Positions 1 through 9,328 of a stretch of 39,155 nucleotides of DNA are shown here, in pieces. The notes below the pieces were generated by a model. That model saw only the letters and a program-made list of their open reading frames with translations. It was not told where the DNA came from and did not search any database. The translations under genes and the position numbers were made by a program. Where the stretch lies: positions 1 to 39,155 of the forward strand of contig CAMBSD010000021.1 of NCBI GenBank assembly GCA_945870425.1, read 5' to 3'. Position 1 is the first letter of the stretch. Every line of letters starts with the position of its first letter. This DNA is from Chitinophaga pinensis. GTDB lineage: Bacteria; Bacteroidota; Bacteroidia; UKL13-3.

Positions 1-3000
1 ATGAATACACCTGATCCATCATTTACCGCGTTATCTCCAAATGATTGCGTTAATGCTGAACTGAAGTCAAACGATGTGTTTGAAGCATTAATCTGAACCG
101 GATTTGCACTTGATGTAGTGATAGAGTTACGATGTTTGATATAGATATAATAAGAATTACCTATAGCTCCACCAGGGAAGGTAACATTAGCTATTCCACT
201 AGTATTTAATAAAGCAGTAGCACTATAAGATATAACAGCGCTATTAGTTGGGTCGTGCAACTCAACAGTAATTGTATCTGCTATTGAGCTTGATGTAACA
301 CCATCAGCATTGAATGGAGAAGCTGTCATTGCTCCAGCTCCAGTATACAAACCTTGTAAATAAGCCGTTAAGTATATCGACACATTACTTACAGTAGTTT
401 CAGTTAATGATGATGAATTTGAAGAAGCTCCACAACCGTTAACAGCTCTAACTCTAAAGTAGTAGGTAGTTCCTGCTGATAATCCTGTAACAGATTGAGA
501 ATTACTACTAACACTTAAGTTATTATAACCAGAAACCATAGAAGTGAAATTTGAATTTGTAGCCACATCTAATTGGTATCCTGTTGCACCTGAAGTAGCG
601 TTCCAAGTTACATCAATTGAATTTGAAGTTGTACTAACAGTCGTAGGGGCATTGGTTGCAATTGGCAATGGGTTAGTTGATACCGCAACAGTTGTTGAAT
701 CCAAACATCCAAGTATGTTCATTACCACTTTGTAAGTAGTGTTAACAGTTGGATTAGCCACCTGAGGGTTAGTTGAACCAATTACCGAAGTACCATTTGA
801 CCAACTTAATGAATTAAACGCAGGACCAACAATACCTGAGAAGGTAACAAATGGTCTATTTGCATAAGTTGCAGTTCCAGTTGTGTTAGTACAAGCACCG
901 ATATTTGCTAATAAACTAACATTAGATACATTCGAAGGAGTTGTAGCTGCAACGGCAGATGATCCACCAAATGTAGAAACATTGTAGCAAATATTAATTA
1001 ATAGGTCTGAAGTACCATTCCAATTGTATGGTGTATTGAAGGTATGAACATTAGTTCCAAAAACAGGTTGGTATGTTGCAGCTGTATACACTTGTGTTAA
1101 AGTTGCGGCATCAAATGTAGTAGATAATGTAGATGAACTAGCGGTACCTAAGCTAATGGTATAATTGTTAGTTGAGCCTGTTCCAGCGGCTGTTACATCA
1201 AATGCAATCGCAGTAATGTCTCCCGAACCTAAACCTAAAGCATTTAGTTCAGCAGCTGTGAATACTAATTGATGTCTAAAGTCGCCTGTTCCTGCACCTG
1301 TGCGATAAACACTTCCACCGAACTCAGTTGTTGTTGCAGTACCAGAAGTAGTACCAGCATTACCGGCTAACAATGTTAAAGTTGTTGGGCTACCAGCACA
1401 AACTGTTGAAGGATTTGCTGACGCAGATCTTGTTAATCCATTATATGGATCAACTACATTGATGCTTACATTTGATGAAGTTACACAACCGGTAGAAGTC
1501 TCAACACCTGAAATAGTGTAAACATAATTACCAGCTGCTGACGGAGAAATAGTTAATGGAGTATTTAATGCCCCCGTTGTACTAGAACCCAAACCACTTC
1601 CTGCATAACTATTGGCTGTCCATGTTAAACTATAACTATTATTAGTCAACGCTTGGCTAACTGATAAATCTATAGTTGAATTTGCACAAACATTGGTAGT
1701 TTTGGTTGAACTAGCAACAATTGGGTTAGGTGTTGAAACAGTTATTAAAACAGGTATTCTTGCGCTTTCGCAGGTACCATTAGAAATAGAAACATAAAGC
1801 GTTGTTGTTGTTCCTACATAGTATGAACTTAAGGTGCTATTTGTTTCACCCTGTAAAGCAAATCCACCTATGATATCAGTGTACCAACGGTAATCTCCAT
1901 TGTTTGCACCTGAAGCAGAGCAAGTTGGAATTTGGTTACCACAATGTGCTGAAGGAGATGTAGTTGGATCACTAGGGATGGCAGTTGGATTAACCACAAC
2001 CATGGCAGTATCAGTACATCCCATTACATTCATGCTTACAGTGTAAGTAGTTGTAGCACTAGGGCTAACAAACACTGGGTTTGTTGTTCCTACATTGGTA
2101 GTTCCATCATTCCAAGTAAATGAAGCCGAACCTGTAATATTCATGGTATACTCTTCCCATTCTCCATAGAATATGGCTTGAGTTGGGCTAGTTAAAAGTG
2201 CTTCGGTAGTACCAATACGCATTCTAGTTGCGCCAATTTTTGCATTGGTAGGAACTGTGAACGAACCAGTTTCAGTATGTGCACCAGAAGTGGTTGTAGC
2301 CGAACTATATACCATTTCTCCCGCATCAGTGAAAACTCCATTGCGGTTGAAATCTATAAAGATACCGAAACCATGATTATATGCAAAACCTTGATCTGAT
2401 GAACTTATTGAGAAATTATAAGTCGAACCAGGTGTTATACCATAAGGTCCAAAGCTAGTAAAATCTGAAAAACCACCAGCAACACCAGTTGCAGTACCAA
2501 TGGTTCCAACTAATTCATTGTTTAAAGAAGAATTATCAAGAATGGTAGTTGCACCACTTGTAATGGTAATATTAGAAATATCCTCATCAGCAGTTGGAGA
2601 AGTAACAGCTGGTGGAGGTGTGTATGAAGGTGTGCCTGATAACAAGGCAGATGTAAATGTTAAGGTGGTTGGTGTATTTGCGCAGAATGTTGAAGGATTA
2701 ACTGTTATTGTTTTTCCTACGAATGGAGCAATTACGCTAACCGTTACTTGCGAACTTACCGAACATCCTGTTGAGGCTTCTGTTCCAGACACAGTGTACA
2801 CGTATGTACCAGTAGCAGCTGGGGTCAAAGTCAATGGGTTATTTAATGAAGTTCCTATTGAAGCAGTCAAACCGCTATTGATAGAATCTGATGAAGTCCA
2901 ATTTAACGAGTAGCTGTTGTTTGACGATGCTTGAGATACACTTATATCAAAAGAATTACCTAAACATGCAGCTTGAGCCACTGATGCTGATGCAATAATT

Positions 3001-6000
3001 GGGTCAGGAGTAGTTACAGTTAAGGTAACTGGCACACGGCCTGAATTATTCACACAGAATCCATTATAAGTTTCAACATAATACGTTTTAGTTGAAGTTA
3101 AATTTGGAGTAGTGTATGAAGCACCCCATGCAATTGGAGAACCACCAATTGAATCGTTATACCACTTAATGGTATCAGTTGCATTCAATGAAGCAGAATT
3201 CGATATTGTCAATAAAGCTGAACCTTGTCCACAAACTGTATTACCAGCTGTTATAGGATCCACAGGTTTTGCAATCGTAACGATATCAATGGTTGAAGGG
3301 CTAGCAGCATTCGAACAACCCGTAGTTAAGTTGGTTAATACCAAAGAAACAGAAGTGGTACCTACACTAGAAATATTAGTTGTAGCTTGGAATATGTTGG
3401 TTCCTGAGGTAGTTCCAGATAAAGAACCCGATGGAGACCAAACAGTGCTATAATTTGACGGAGGTGAAAATCTGTAAGCAACTGGAGTGGTTATAGCTGC
3501 AGTTGAAGCATAAGCCAGAGCGCCAATTGTACCATCTCCATTATTGATACCGCAAACTTTATTGTTTGTTGAAGCTGAATTTAATATATGTTCTTCAATG
3601 ACACCAGTAGTTTCATAAAAAATGGCTTGGGCAGTTGTTAAATTTCCTGTATTAGCATATTGAGGAGCTTGGAAATACTCTATAACAAATTTCCTATTTG
3701 GAGCTGTACCTTCTGTCCAATAACGAACTATACCTGCTGTTAAGTTATTATCATTGGCACATAATGCCAACATATTAAACGGTTCACCAGTACTTGGTAA
3801 AGTTGTGAATGTAAAATCACCCAAACCATATGGAGCAGTAAATCCTCCATTAGCATTGTATGTGCCAAACATCATTGTTCCATTTGTTCCAACATTAATG
3901 GTTGAATAAGGGGTACCAAAGAAATTGAAAGAAAATCCGATAGGAATAGAACTCCAACCACCATCATCTAAACCACCTGAAGCTAAAGCAACTGTTGCTG
4001 TTCCACCTGAACATAGGTTAGTAGCACTAACTGGAGCGGTTAAAGGAGAATAAGCTATCGTGCTAGATGAGAATGCACCTGCCACCAAACCAGTACCAAT
4101 AGTTACTGGAGTGCCTAAACAAACCGTATCGTTTGGTGTAGTTGTAAAATTAGGAGTTGGGAAATCATACACCCCTACAGTGATATCAGCATTTTGAGTA
4201 CAATTTCCGTCAGTTGCGGAAACTCTAAACAAGCTAGTAGCATTTAAATTAGCAGTAACCGGGTTACCTACATTTGAATTGAAACTTGCACCAGGACTGG
4301 TAGTTGACCAAGTATAGCTGGTAAAGTTTATATCTGAAGAAGTTGCAGTTAAATCATCCGTTTGAGCGCCTTGTCCGCAGAACCAAGGGGTAACTGCAGA
4401 AATAGTTAAAGCATTCACTTTTGAAATGATTTGTTGTCTTGGTGAAGATTCACAACCAGTCACCGTATCAATTTCAGTAACATATGAAGTATCAGTAGCT
4501 GTTAATGAAGTGCTATAAGTAGTTGAATACGAGTTTTGTTTTGTAGTGCCTGCTGTAGCTGCACTATACCATTTATACTTAGGTGCAGCGTAACCTGAAG
4601 TTGAAGCCACAGATGCAGTAGGCAAACCAGGACAAGAAACTGCACTGGTGGTAGAAGGAGCTGTAGGAGGTGTTGCCACGTTTAAAGTAATGCTTGGGCT
4701 AGGAGTAAAAGTACATCCTGCAGCAAAAATCGTTGCTGTATAGGTTGTAGTTGAACTTGCCGAAACAGTTACTGGATTTGAAGTAGAGAAGTTACTAGAA
4801 CCATCACTCCAAGAATAAGTTGGCAGTGTACTTGGTGTAAAAACAAACTTTGGTCTTGTAGTACCAGTGGTACCAGTAGTGTAAGCGGCCATAGCAGCCA
4901 TGGGTTGGTTATCTGCTTGGTTATATACTGAACATGTAAAACCAGGGTTATCAACTTGCATAGTTGTTGGAGTAGATGTACCAGCCAACGGATTGAGTGA
5001 CCAACTGATTGAAATTACCAAGTTAGAAACACCATCCCAAGTAAATGAACTGGCTGAACCTGTTCCTGTTCCGAATACCAAATTATTCACAACATTGGCA
5101 ACAGGTAATATACCTGAATTGGTAAGTGTACCTTCAAATACTTTAGTCAAACTTGCATTTGGCACATAGGTAGAAGTTGTTGTAGTTTGTGTTGTATGAC
5201 CAACCAACATTTGAAATCCTTGATAAGTTTGTCCTACAACTGTTGGCACATAACCAATTTGGGAAATACCACCTGCCAAAACACCCGCTGCAGATAATTC
5301 AGATGCTCTGATGATATATTGAGTTTTTGCGCCACCCCAGAAACCTGGGAAGAAAGATGCAGCCGTTGCACTTGAAGTACTAGCTCCAGCACCAACTGAA
5401 ACAACACCCCCTGTACCTGAATAATTCGCGGTTAGCGTTGCAGTAGATCCCGAACAAATAGTTGAAACTGAAGAAGTAACATTTGCCGAAGAACTAAACA
5501 ATGGCTCATCCTTATATGAAGTACCTGTAGCTGATTTTGTTAAACTGTTAGCATCAGTGGCAGTTACACTCCAAGTTACAGTTGCATTGGCAGGCGTAAC
5601 AGTTGGAATATCACCTGACCAGTCATTACCACTTGTATTGGTCATGGCAATAGCTGTTTGTGCAACACCATTCAGACTGTAGTTTAAGGCCACGCCAATT
5701 ACTGCTGCTCCACCAGGAGTGGCAGTAACTGTAACTGTTCTTAAAACATTTGTACAAGCATTACCTGTTGGGGTAATAGCCAATGCACTTAAGGTAGCAG
5801 CTGCTTTGTTACCCATACAATAAAATCCAACAATATTGGTAGCAGCAGGGGCTGTTGTTGTTAATGAAGTTGAAGTAGATGTTATAGAAACACCACCCAC
5901 TATATCATAAGCACCTGTTAAAGTGGCACTAGCTGCGATAGCATCAGCACCAGCAGGGGCATCATTCAATTTAATTAATGCATCAGTAAAATTGGCAGCA

Positions 6001-8714
6001 CCAGAAGTGATAGATGCAGCCCAATACCTGTTGGTATTTAATGTTCCCATTAAAGTACCAGCCGTACCACCTGCATTGGCATCAAATACCTCTGCCTGAA
6101 CAGTAACTGATCCGCCTGTGTTGGTGTTTGGATTTACCAATTCAAAAGCATTTAAAGATCCTTTACCCACAGGGAAAATATAATTTGAGGCTGTTGCGTA
6201 ATTTGCGGGAATACTTCTAGCAATGGCACCTTTAACATAAGATGTAGCTGAACCTCCAGAAATAGCTCCAACAGCGGTATTTGATAATGTCAAAACATAT
6301 CCGCTATTATCTAGGATACCAGCAGTAAGTGTCAACACACCTGCAGTTCCGTTTAATGTAGTTGAATATGGAATAGTAACCACATTGGCAGGAGAGGTTG
6401 AAGTATTGTTAATGGTTAATGAAGATGGCCCGCCTGTGGCAGGTAATTCAAAACTAGTAGCAGTTTGAGCGCCTGTTGAACCATTGTATGTTAAAACAGA
6501 AGTTGAACCATTATAAGAAATCGAGCCAGTACCCGAGATACCACCTCTAGTAATTATTACATTACGTGCAGAATATGCTGAGGTTAAATTTACACCTGCA
6601 GCATTATTCACTCTCAAATTAATAACATTGGTTCCATGAGAACCTGTAACTAAAGTTAAAGTAGATGCACTTGTTCCATTAAATTCTAAAGTACCGGTAG
6701 CAGATGTTTGAATAATTGAACCGCCAGTTTGAACAAAATTTCCAGAAACTCTTAAAAAAGAAGAACTACCTTGGGCGATATCAAATGTACCACCTGCGAT
6801 ATTTACATTACCTAAAACATTTAAAATACCTGTTGTACTGGCTACTTCAAAAGTTCCACCATTTACGTTTAAATTTCCGTTAATAGATATATTACCAGAA
6901 GTTAATGCTCTAAATCTACCCGTATTGGTAGCATTTATCGTCAAATTACCTTTAATAACAGCAACTGTTCCAGTAGTCCAAGCACTCATTGTAGCTGTTG
7001 CGCTAGCACAGTTGTAAGTAACATTACCAAATGACTGTGCATTATTTGTAAAGCCAGTTGCTGTAGTTATACTGTTAAAAGTTAGTGTAGATGTTGTAGC
7101 CCAAGTAGCCAATGGAACCGTTACACCAGTTGTTGCACCATTAACATTATAAGCCGAACCAGCTGCAAAAGACATAGTAGCCACAGAACCTGTGAAATAA
7201 CTTCCTGTTCCAACTGTACCATTATTAATAACACCTGTAGAACCAATAGTTACTAAAGTACCAGTACCGCCCGTAGAATTGAAAGTATTAGAAATACTTC
7301 CACCTAAATTGTAAGTACCAGAAATATCACCTGTATTACCTGTACCAGAGAATGCAAATGAAACGGCATTTGTGGTACTTGTGGTAGTTAAGGTACTTCC
7401 AGATTCAATAACAAAATCAGCTCCAGGGCAACCTGTAACTGTAATAGCTCTTGTAGTTGTAGCGCTAGAAACTAGAGATAAAGTAGTATTGCTAGTCACT
7501 TTAAATTGACCAATTGAAAAACTGGTAGCATCAACAGATATAGATACACTTCCACCAGGAGTGGTGCCTGCACCATCCACAATCATAACATCTGTAGTTG
7601 CTACAACAGATCTAGTGCTTCCTGTACCTGCAGGATCTGTATTCCAGTTAGCAGCTGTATTCCAAGTGCCACTTGTTGATCCTACCCAATAGTAAGTTGT
7701 TGGATTTACAGTAGCCTGAGTGGCAAGAGATGAGATTGCATTACCTTCTAGGTATGCTGCAACCCTGTAATAATAAGTAGTTCCGGGAGTTAAACCTGTT
7801 TGTGCAGAAGAATAAGTAGTTCCAGAACCTGCAACCGTTGTTGAAGTAATATTAGCTCCAATTTGAGTAAAGTTTACATTATCTGTAGAACGGAAAACCC
7901 TAAAACCAGTTTCGTCTGTTGAATTATCTGTCCAACCTAAAGTCATACTGGTGGTTGTAACAGCGGTTGTGGTTAAAGAAATAGGCGCTGACGTTGGAGC
8001 AGTGCCTTCACGTACCACCAAATTATCGATAAATACGTCAGAACTTCCGTAAGTTGCTGCCATTTGAAATCCAAACTTAGCATTTGCAACATTATATCCA
8101 GGAGGAATAGCTAAAACTCTTGTTGGCCACACACCTGATGTAGTAGTTGCAAGCGCACTGATGGTATTCCAAGTTAGCCCACCATCATTAGAACCTACAA
8201 ATGTGCATGCTGTTCCGCTGCCTGCATAGCTAAATGAAAACGATACAACAGGGCTAGTTGATGTACTTAAATCAATAGCTGGAGATTCTATTCTTCTGGT
8301 ATTACCAGTATAGGTATTTCCATCATAGAACCAAAGTACGTTTGAACCTTGAGGCGGTAAAGTTGGAGCACCACCATAAGGAGCACATCCGCTTGTACTA
8401 GTACCTGCGAAGTTAACAGCAGTATAGGAAGTACCCCATAACATTTGCCCCCAATCGTGCGGTGCGCCTGCGCACGCGCCTGGCACAACATTGTTAAGTA
8501 CCCTAGTTTGAGTCCAAGTACTAGGTGCATTAGGACCTGCTGCAGTAGCAGCAGTAGCAGAGTTTCCATTAAGGTACCAGGTACCTTCGAAACCCTCCGT
8601 AAAATAGGTTTGCGCTTTCAACGCATTCGTTCCAAGCAGTAGTAATAAAATTACTGTGGAAGCTAAGGTCCTGAACACTGTCAGTCCCCTTCGTTTTGTA
8701 ATTGTTTTTGTCAT
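1..8714 (-). CDS. Giant secreted multidomain adhesin-like protein, 3' end outside window
   Basis: One frame stays open from the ATG at 8714 to the left edge, giving at least 2904 residues with no stop. Residues 1-35 form a signal peptide ending near LKAQ. Then, approximately: a MAM/jelly-roll-like domain (40-240); FN3 (243-326); a YYWVG...WNTAANW module leading into Gly/Ser/Thr/Asn-rich beta-helix-like sequence (341-880); several Ig-like/PKD-like domains marked by CxGxxxTL and TTTYTV strands; a GEVED-like domain (2079-2188, ending YGEWEEYTMNI); a second FN3 (2691-2771); and a domain with YYIYIKHRNS (2774-2904) that in Bacteroidota usually comes shortly before the C-terminus. It is very rich in Thr/Ser/Gly and poor in Lys and Arg. 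Inference: a cell-surface or secreted T9SS client used in adhesion or matrix. The sorting domain is not visible, so the export route is inferred from the family. Ligand unknown. Confidence 0.9.
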   Translation of the reverse strand, partial: MTKTITKRRGLTVFRTLASTVILLLLLGTNALKAQTYFTEGFEGTWYLNGNSATAATAAGPNAPSTWTQTRVLNNVVPGACAGAPHDWGQMLWGTSYTAVNFAGTSTSGCAPYGGAPTLPPQGSNVLWFYDGNTYTGNTRRIESPAIDLSTSTSPVVSFSFSYAGSGTACTFVGSNDGGLTWNTISALATTTSGVWPTRVLAIPPGYNVANAKFGFQMAATYGSSDVFIDNLVVREGTAPTSAPISLTTTAVTTTSMTLGWTDNSTDETGFRVFRSTDNVNFTQIGANITSTTVAGSGTTYSSAQTGLTPGTTYYYRVAAYLEGNAISSLATQATVNPTTYYWVGSTSGTWNTAANWNTDPAGTGSTRSVVATTDVMIVDGAGTTPGGSVSISVDATSFSIGQFKVTSNTTLSLVSSATTTRAITVTGCPGADFVIESGSTLTTTSTTNAVSFAFSGTGNTGDISGTYNLGGSISNTFNSTGGTGTLVTIGSTGVINNGTVGTGSYFTGSVATMSFAAGSAYNVNGATTGVTVPLATWATTSTLTFNSITTATGFTNNAQSFGNVTYNCASATATMSAWTTGTVAVIKGNLTINATNTGRFRALTSGNISINGNLNVNGGTFEVASTTGILNVLGNVNIAGGTFDIAQGSSSFLRVSGNFVQTGGSIIQTSATGTLEFNGTSASTLTLVTGSHGTNVINLRVNNAAGVNLTSAYSARNVIITRGGISGTGSISYNGSTSVLTYNGSTGAQTATSFELPATGGPSSLTINNTSTSPANVVTIPYSTTLNGTAGVLTLTAGILDNSGYVLTLSNTAVGAISGGSATSYVKGAIARSIPANYATASNYIFPVGKGSLNAFELVNPNTNTGGSVTVQAEVFDANAGGTAGTLMGTLNTNRYWAASITSGAANFTDALIKLNDAPAGADAIAASATLTGAYDIVGGVSITSTSTSLTTTAPAATNIVGFYCMGNKAAATLSALAITPTGNACTNVLRTVTVTATPGGAAVIGVALNYSLNGVAQTAIAMTNTSGNDWSGDIPTVTPANATVTWSVTATDANSLTKSATGTSYKDEPLFSSSANVTSSVSTICSGSTATLTANYSGTGGVVSVGAGASTSSATAASFFPGFWGGAKTQYIIRASELSAAGVLAGGISQIGYVPTVVGQTYQGFQMLVGHTTQTTTTSTYVPNASLTKVFEGTLTNSGILPVANVVNNLVFGTGTGSASSFTWDGVSNLVISISWSLNPLAGTSTPTTMQVDNPGFTCSVYNQADNQPMAAMAAYTTGTTGTTRPKFVFTPSTLPTYSWSDGSSNFSTSNPVTVSASSTTTYTATIFAAGCTFTPSPSITLNVATPPTAPSTTSAVSCPGLPTASVASTSGYAAPKYKWYSAATAGTTKQNSYSTTYSTSLTATDTSYVTEIDTVTGCESSPRQQIISKVNALTISAVTPWFCGQGAQTDDLTATSSDINFTSYTWSTTSPGASFNSNVGNPVTANLNATSLFRVSATDGNCTQNADITVGVYDFPTPNFTTTPNDTVCLGTPVTIGTGLVAGAFSSSTIAYSPLTAPVSATNLCSGGTATVALASGGLDDGGWSSIPIGFSFNFFGTPYSTINVGTNGTMMFGTYNANGGFTAPYGLGDFTFTTLPSTGEPFNMLALCANDNNLTAGIVRYWTEGTAPNRKFVIEYFQAPQYANTGNLTTAQAIFYETTGVIEEHILNSASTNNKVCGINNGDGTIGALAYASTAAITTPVAYRFSPPSNYSTVWSPSGSLSGTTSGTNIFQATTNISSVGTTSVSLVLTNLTTGCSNAASPSTIDIVTIAKPVDPITAGNTVCGQGSALLTISNSASLNATDTIKWYNDSIGGSPIAWGASYTTPNLTSTKTYYVETYNGFCVNNSGRVPVTLTVTTPDPIIASASVAQAACLGNSFDISVSQASSNNSYSLNWTSSDSINSGLTASIGTSLNNPLTLTPAATGTYVYTVSGTEASTGCSVSSQVTVSVIAPFVGKTITVNPSTFCANTPTTLTFTSALLSGTPSYTPPPAVTSPTADEDISNITITSGATTILDNSSLNNELVGTIGTATGVAGGFSDFTSFGPYGITPGSTYNFSISSSDQGFAYNHGFGIFIDFNRNGVFTDAGEMVYSSATTTSGAHTETGSFTVPTNAKIGATRMRIGTTEALLTSPTQAIFYGEWEEYTMNITGSASFTWNDGTTNVGTTNPVFVSPSATTTYTVSMNVMGCTDTAMVVVNPTAIPSDPTTSPSAHCGNQIPTCSASGANNGDYRWYTDIIGGFALQGETNSTLSSYYVGTTTTLYVSISNGTCESARIPVLITVSTPNPIVASSTKTTNVCANSTIDLSVSQALTNNSYSLTWTANSYAGSGLGSSTTGALNTPLTISPSAAGNYVYTISGVETSTGCVTSSNVSINVVDPYNGLTRSASANPSTVCAGSPTTLTLLAGNAGTTSGTATTTEFGGSVYRTGAGTGDFRHQLVFTAAELNALGLGSGDITAIAFDVTAAGTGSTNNYTISLGTASSSTLSTTFDAATLTQVYTAATYQPVFGTNVHTFNTPYNWNGTSDLLINICYNVSTFGGSSAVAATTPSNVSNVSLLANIGACTNTTGTATYANRPFVTFSGIVGPAFNSLSWSNGTSVIGSTNPQVANPTVNTTYKVVMNILGCLDSTTVAVSTNPLPIATNAPTTVSTTSNSIDVTWNATSGATGYQLDVATNSNFTSMVSGYNNLSVSSNSQSVTGLSAGTTYYFRVRAVNGCGASSNSSSLTETTVSNVSIYLTAYLQGLYTGAGAMTASPFNADGVTSSSIADTITVELHDPTNSAVISYSATALLNTSGIANVTFPGGAIGNSYYIYIKHRNSITTSSANPVQINASNTSFDFSSALTQSFGDNAVNDGSGVF

Positions 8715-8942
8715 AATTGTTTATTTGGTTTTTGGTTTTATTTATTGAATTGTTTTGATTGTTATTATAAGCAACATAAAAATAACAGACAATAATCGCC
8801 CGAAATTTATTCGAACTGAAACAAAAGCTATTTAAGCTGCTAAATAAGCATTTTAACGCTGTCGCAATCTGCAAAAACTGATGTGTACCATATTCATTAG
8901 TGATTATTTTTTCATAAAAAATCTCTTCAAAAAACTCAAAGC

Positions 8943-8981
8943 AACAACTGTTAATTAAATATGAACTTACAGTTGTTTTTT
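8943..8981. other. Terminator-like hairpin in the leader of the giant gene
   Basis: AACAACTGT (8943-8951) pairs with ACAGTTGTT (8969-8977) around a 17-base loop. A run of six T follows on the plus strand. No plus-strand gene precedes it, so terminator function is uncertain. On the minus strand it would lie in the 5' leader of the giant gene. Confidence 0.4.
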
Positions 8982-9129
8982 ATTGTAGAGATAGTACTAC
9001 AAACTTATTTTTAGTTTCGAATTTTCCAAATGTAGTTGAGTGAAATTTACAATCAGATTGTATAAAATTACAAATCAGGGAAATAAATTAATAAAACAGA
9101 TTAAACGGCTTTCACAAATCCGTATAAAT

Positions 9130-9215
9130 AGTTTTGCCGTCATGGCGAGATAAAAGCCATTTTACTTATAAAGAGATTGCTGGATCCCGATGCATCTGGT
9201 ATGACAAAGACGTTC
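9130..9215. repeat. Possible decayed dispersed intergenic repeat
   Basis: The pieces GCCGTCATGGCGAG, GAGATTGCTGGATCCCGATG and GGTATGACAAAGACG resemble the 'GTCATTGCGAG...GCAATCTC...ATGACAAA' type of intergenic repeat common in Bacteroidota genomes. The copy is degenerate and its ends no longer pair well. It is called by resemblance only; no second copy is present in this window. Confidence 0.3.
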
Positions 9216-9272
9216 AATTATGAATGAAGTCTATGATTGATTGGAATAAAAAATTCAACTAAATGGAAGCCT

Positions 9273-9308
9273 AAAAAAAAGCCACTCAAAAAATATTTGA
9301 GTGGCTTT
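9273..9308 (-). terminator. Rho-independent terminator of the 9329-10345 lipoprotein gene
   Basis: On the minus strand a perfect 10-bp stem (GCCACTCAAA with TTTGAGTGGC, extended by A-T pairs) and a 5-base loop are followed by a run of eight T. It begins about 20 bases after the stop codon of the lipoprotein gene. Confidence 0.9.
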
Positions 9309-9328
9309 CATACTATTTGGATAAAAAA

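Larger units (their letters stand above)
8715..9272. other. Non-coding leader and intergenic region upstream of the giant gene
   Basis: There is no convincing gene here. It must hold the control region of the giant minus-strand gene. A minus-strand -7-like TACATTTG (plus 9027-9034) lies about 310 bases from the start codon, but its only upstream TTG is 15 bases away, shorter than the usual spacing of about 19. The region also holds one hairpin and a decayed repeat, listed separately. Confidence 0.5.

Noticed and set aside
544-5169. Plus-strand open frames of 60-137 codons inside 1-8714 (for example at 2500-2913 and 3112-3453)
   Set aside because: They lie antisense to the continuous minus-strand frame of the giant gene. 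Thr/Ser/Gly-rich codons leave few stops on the opposite strand, and none shows a domain, signal peptide or start context of its own.
8569-8874. Minus-strand open frame of 101 codons across the start of the giant gene
   Set aside because: It is out of frame with the giant gene and Asn/Lys-rich as random AT-rich DNA would be; the in-frame alternative has a proper signal peptide.
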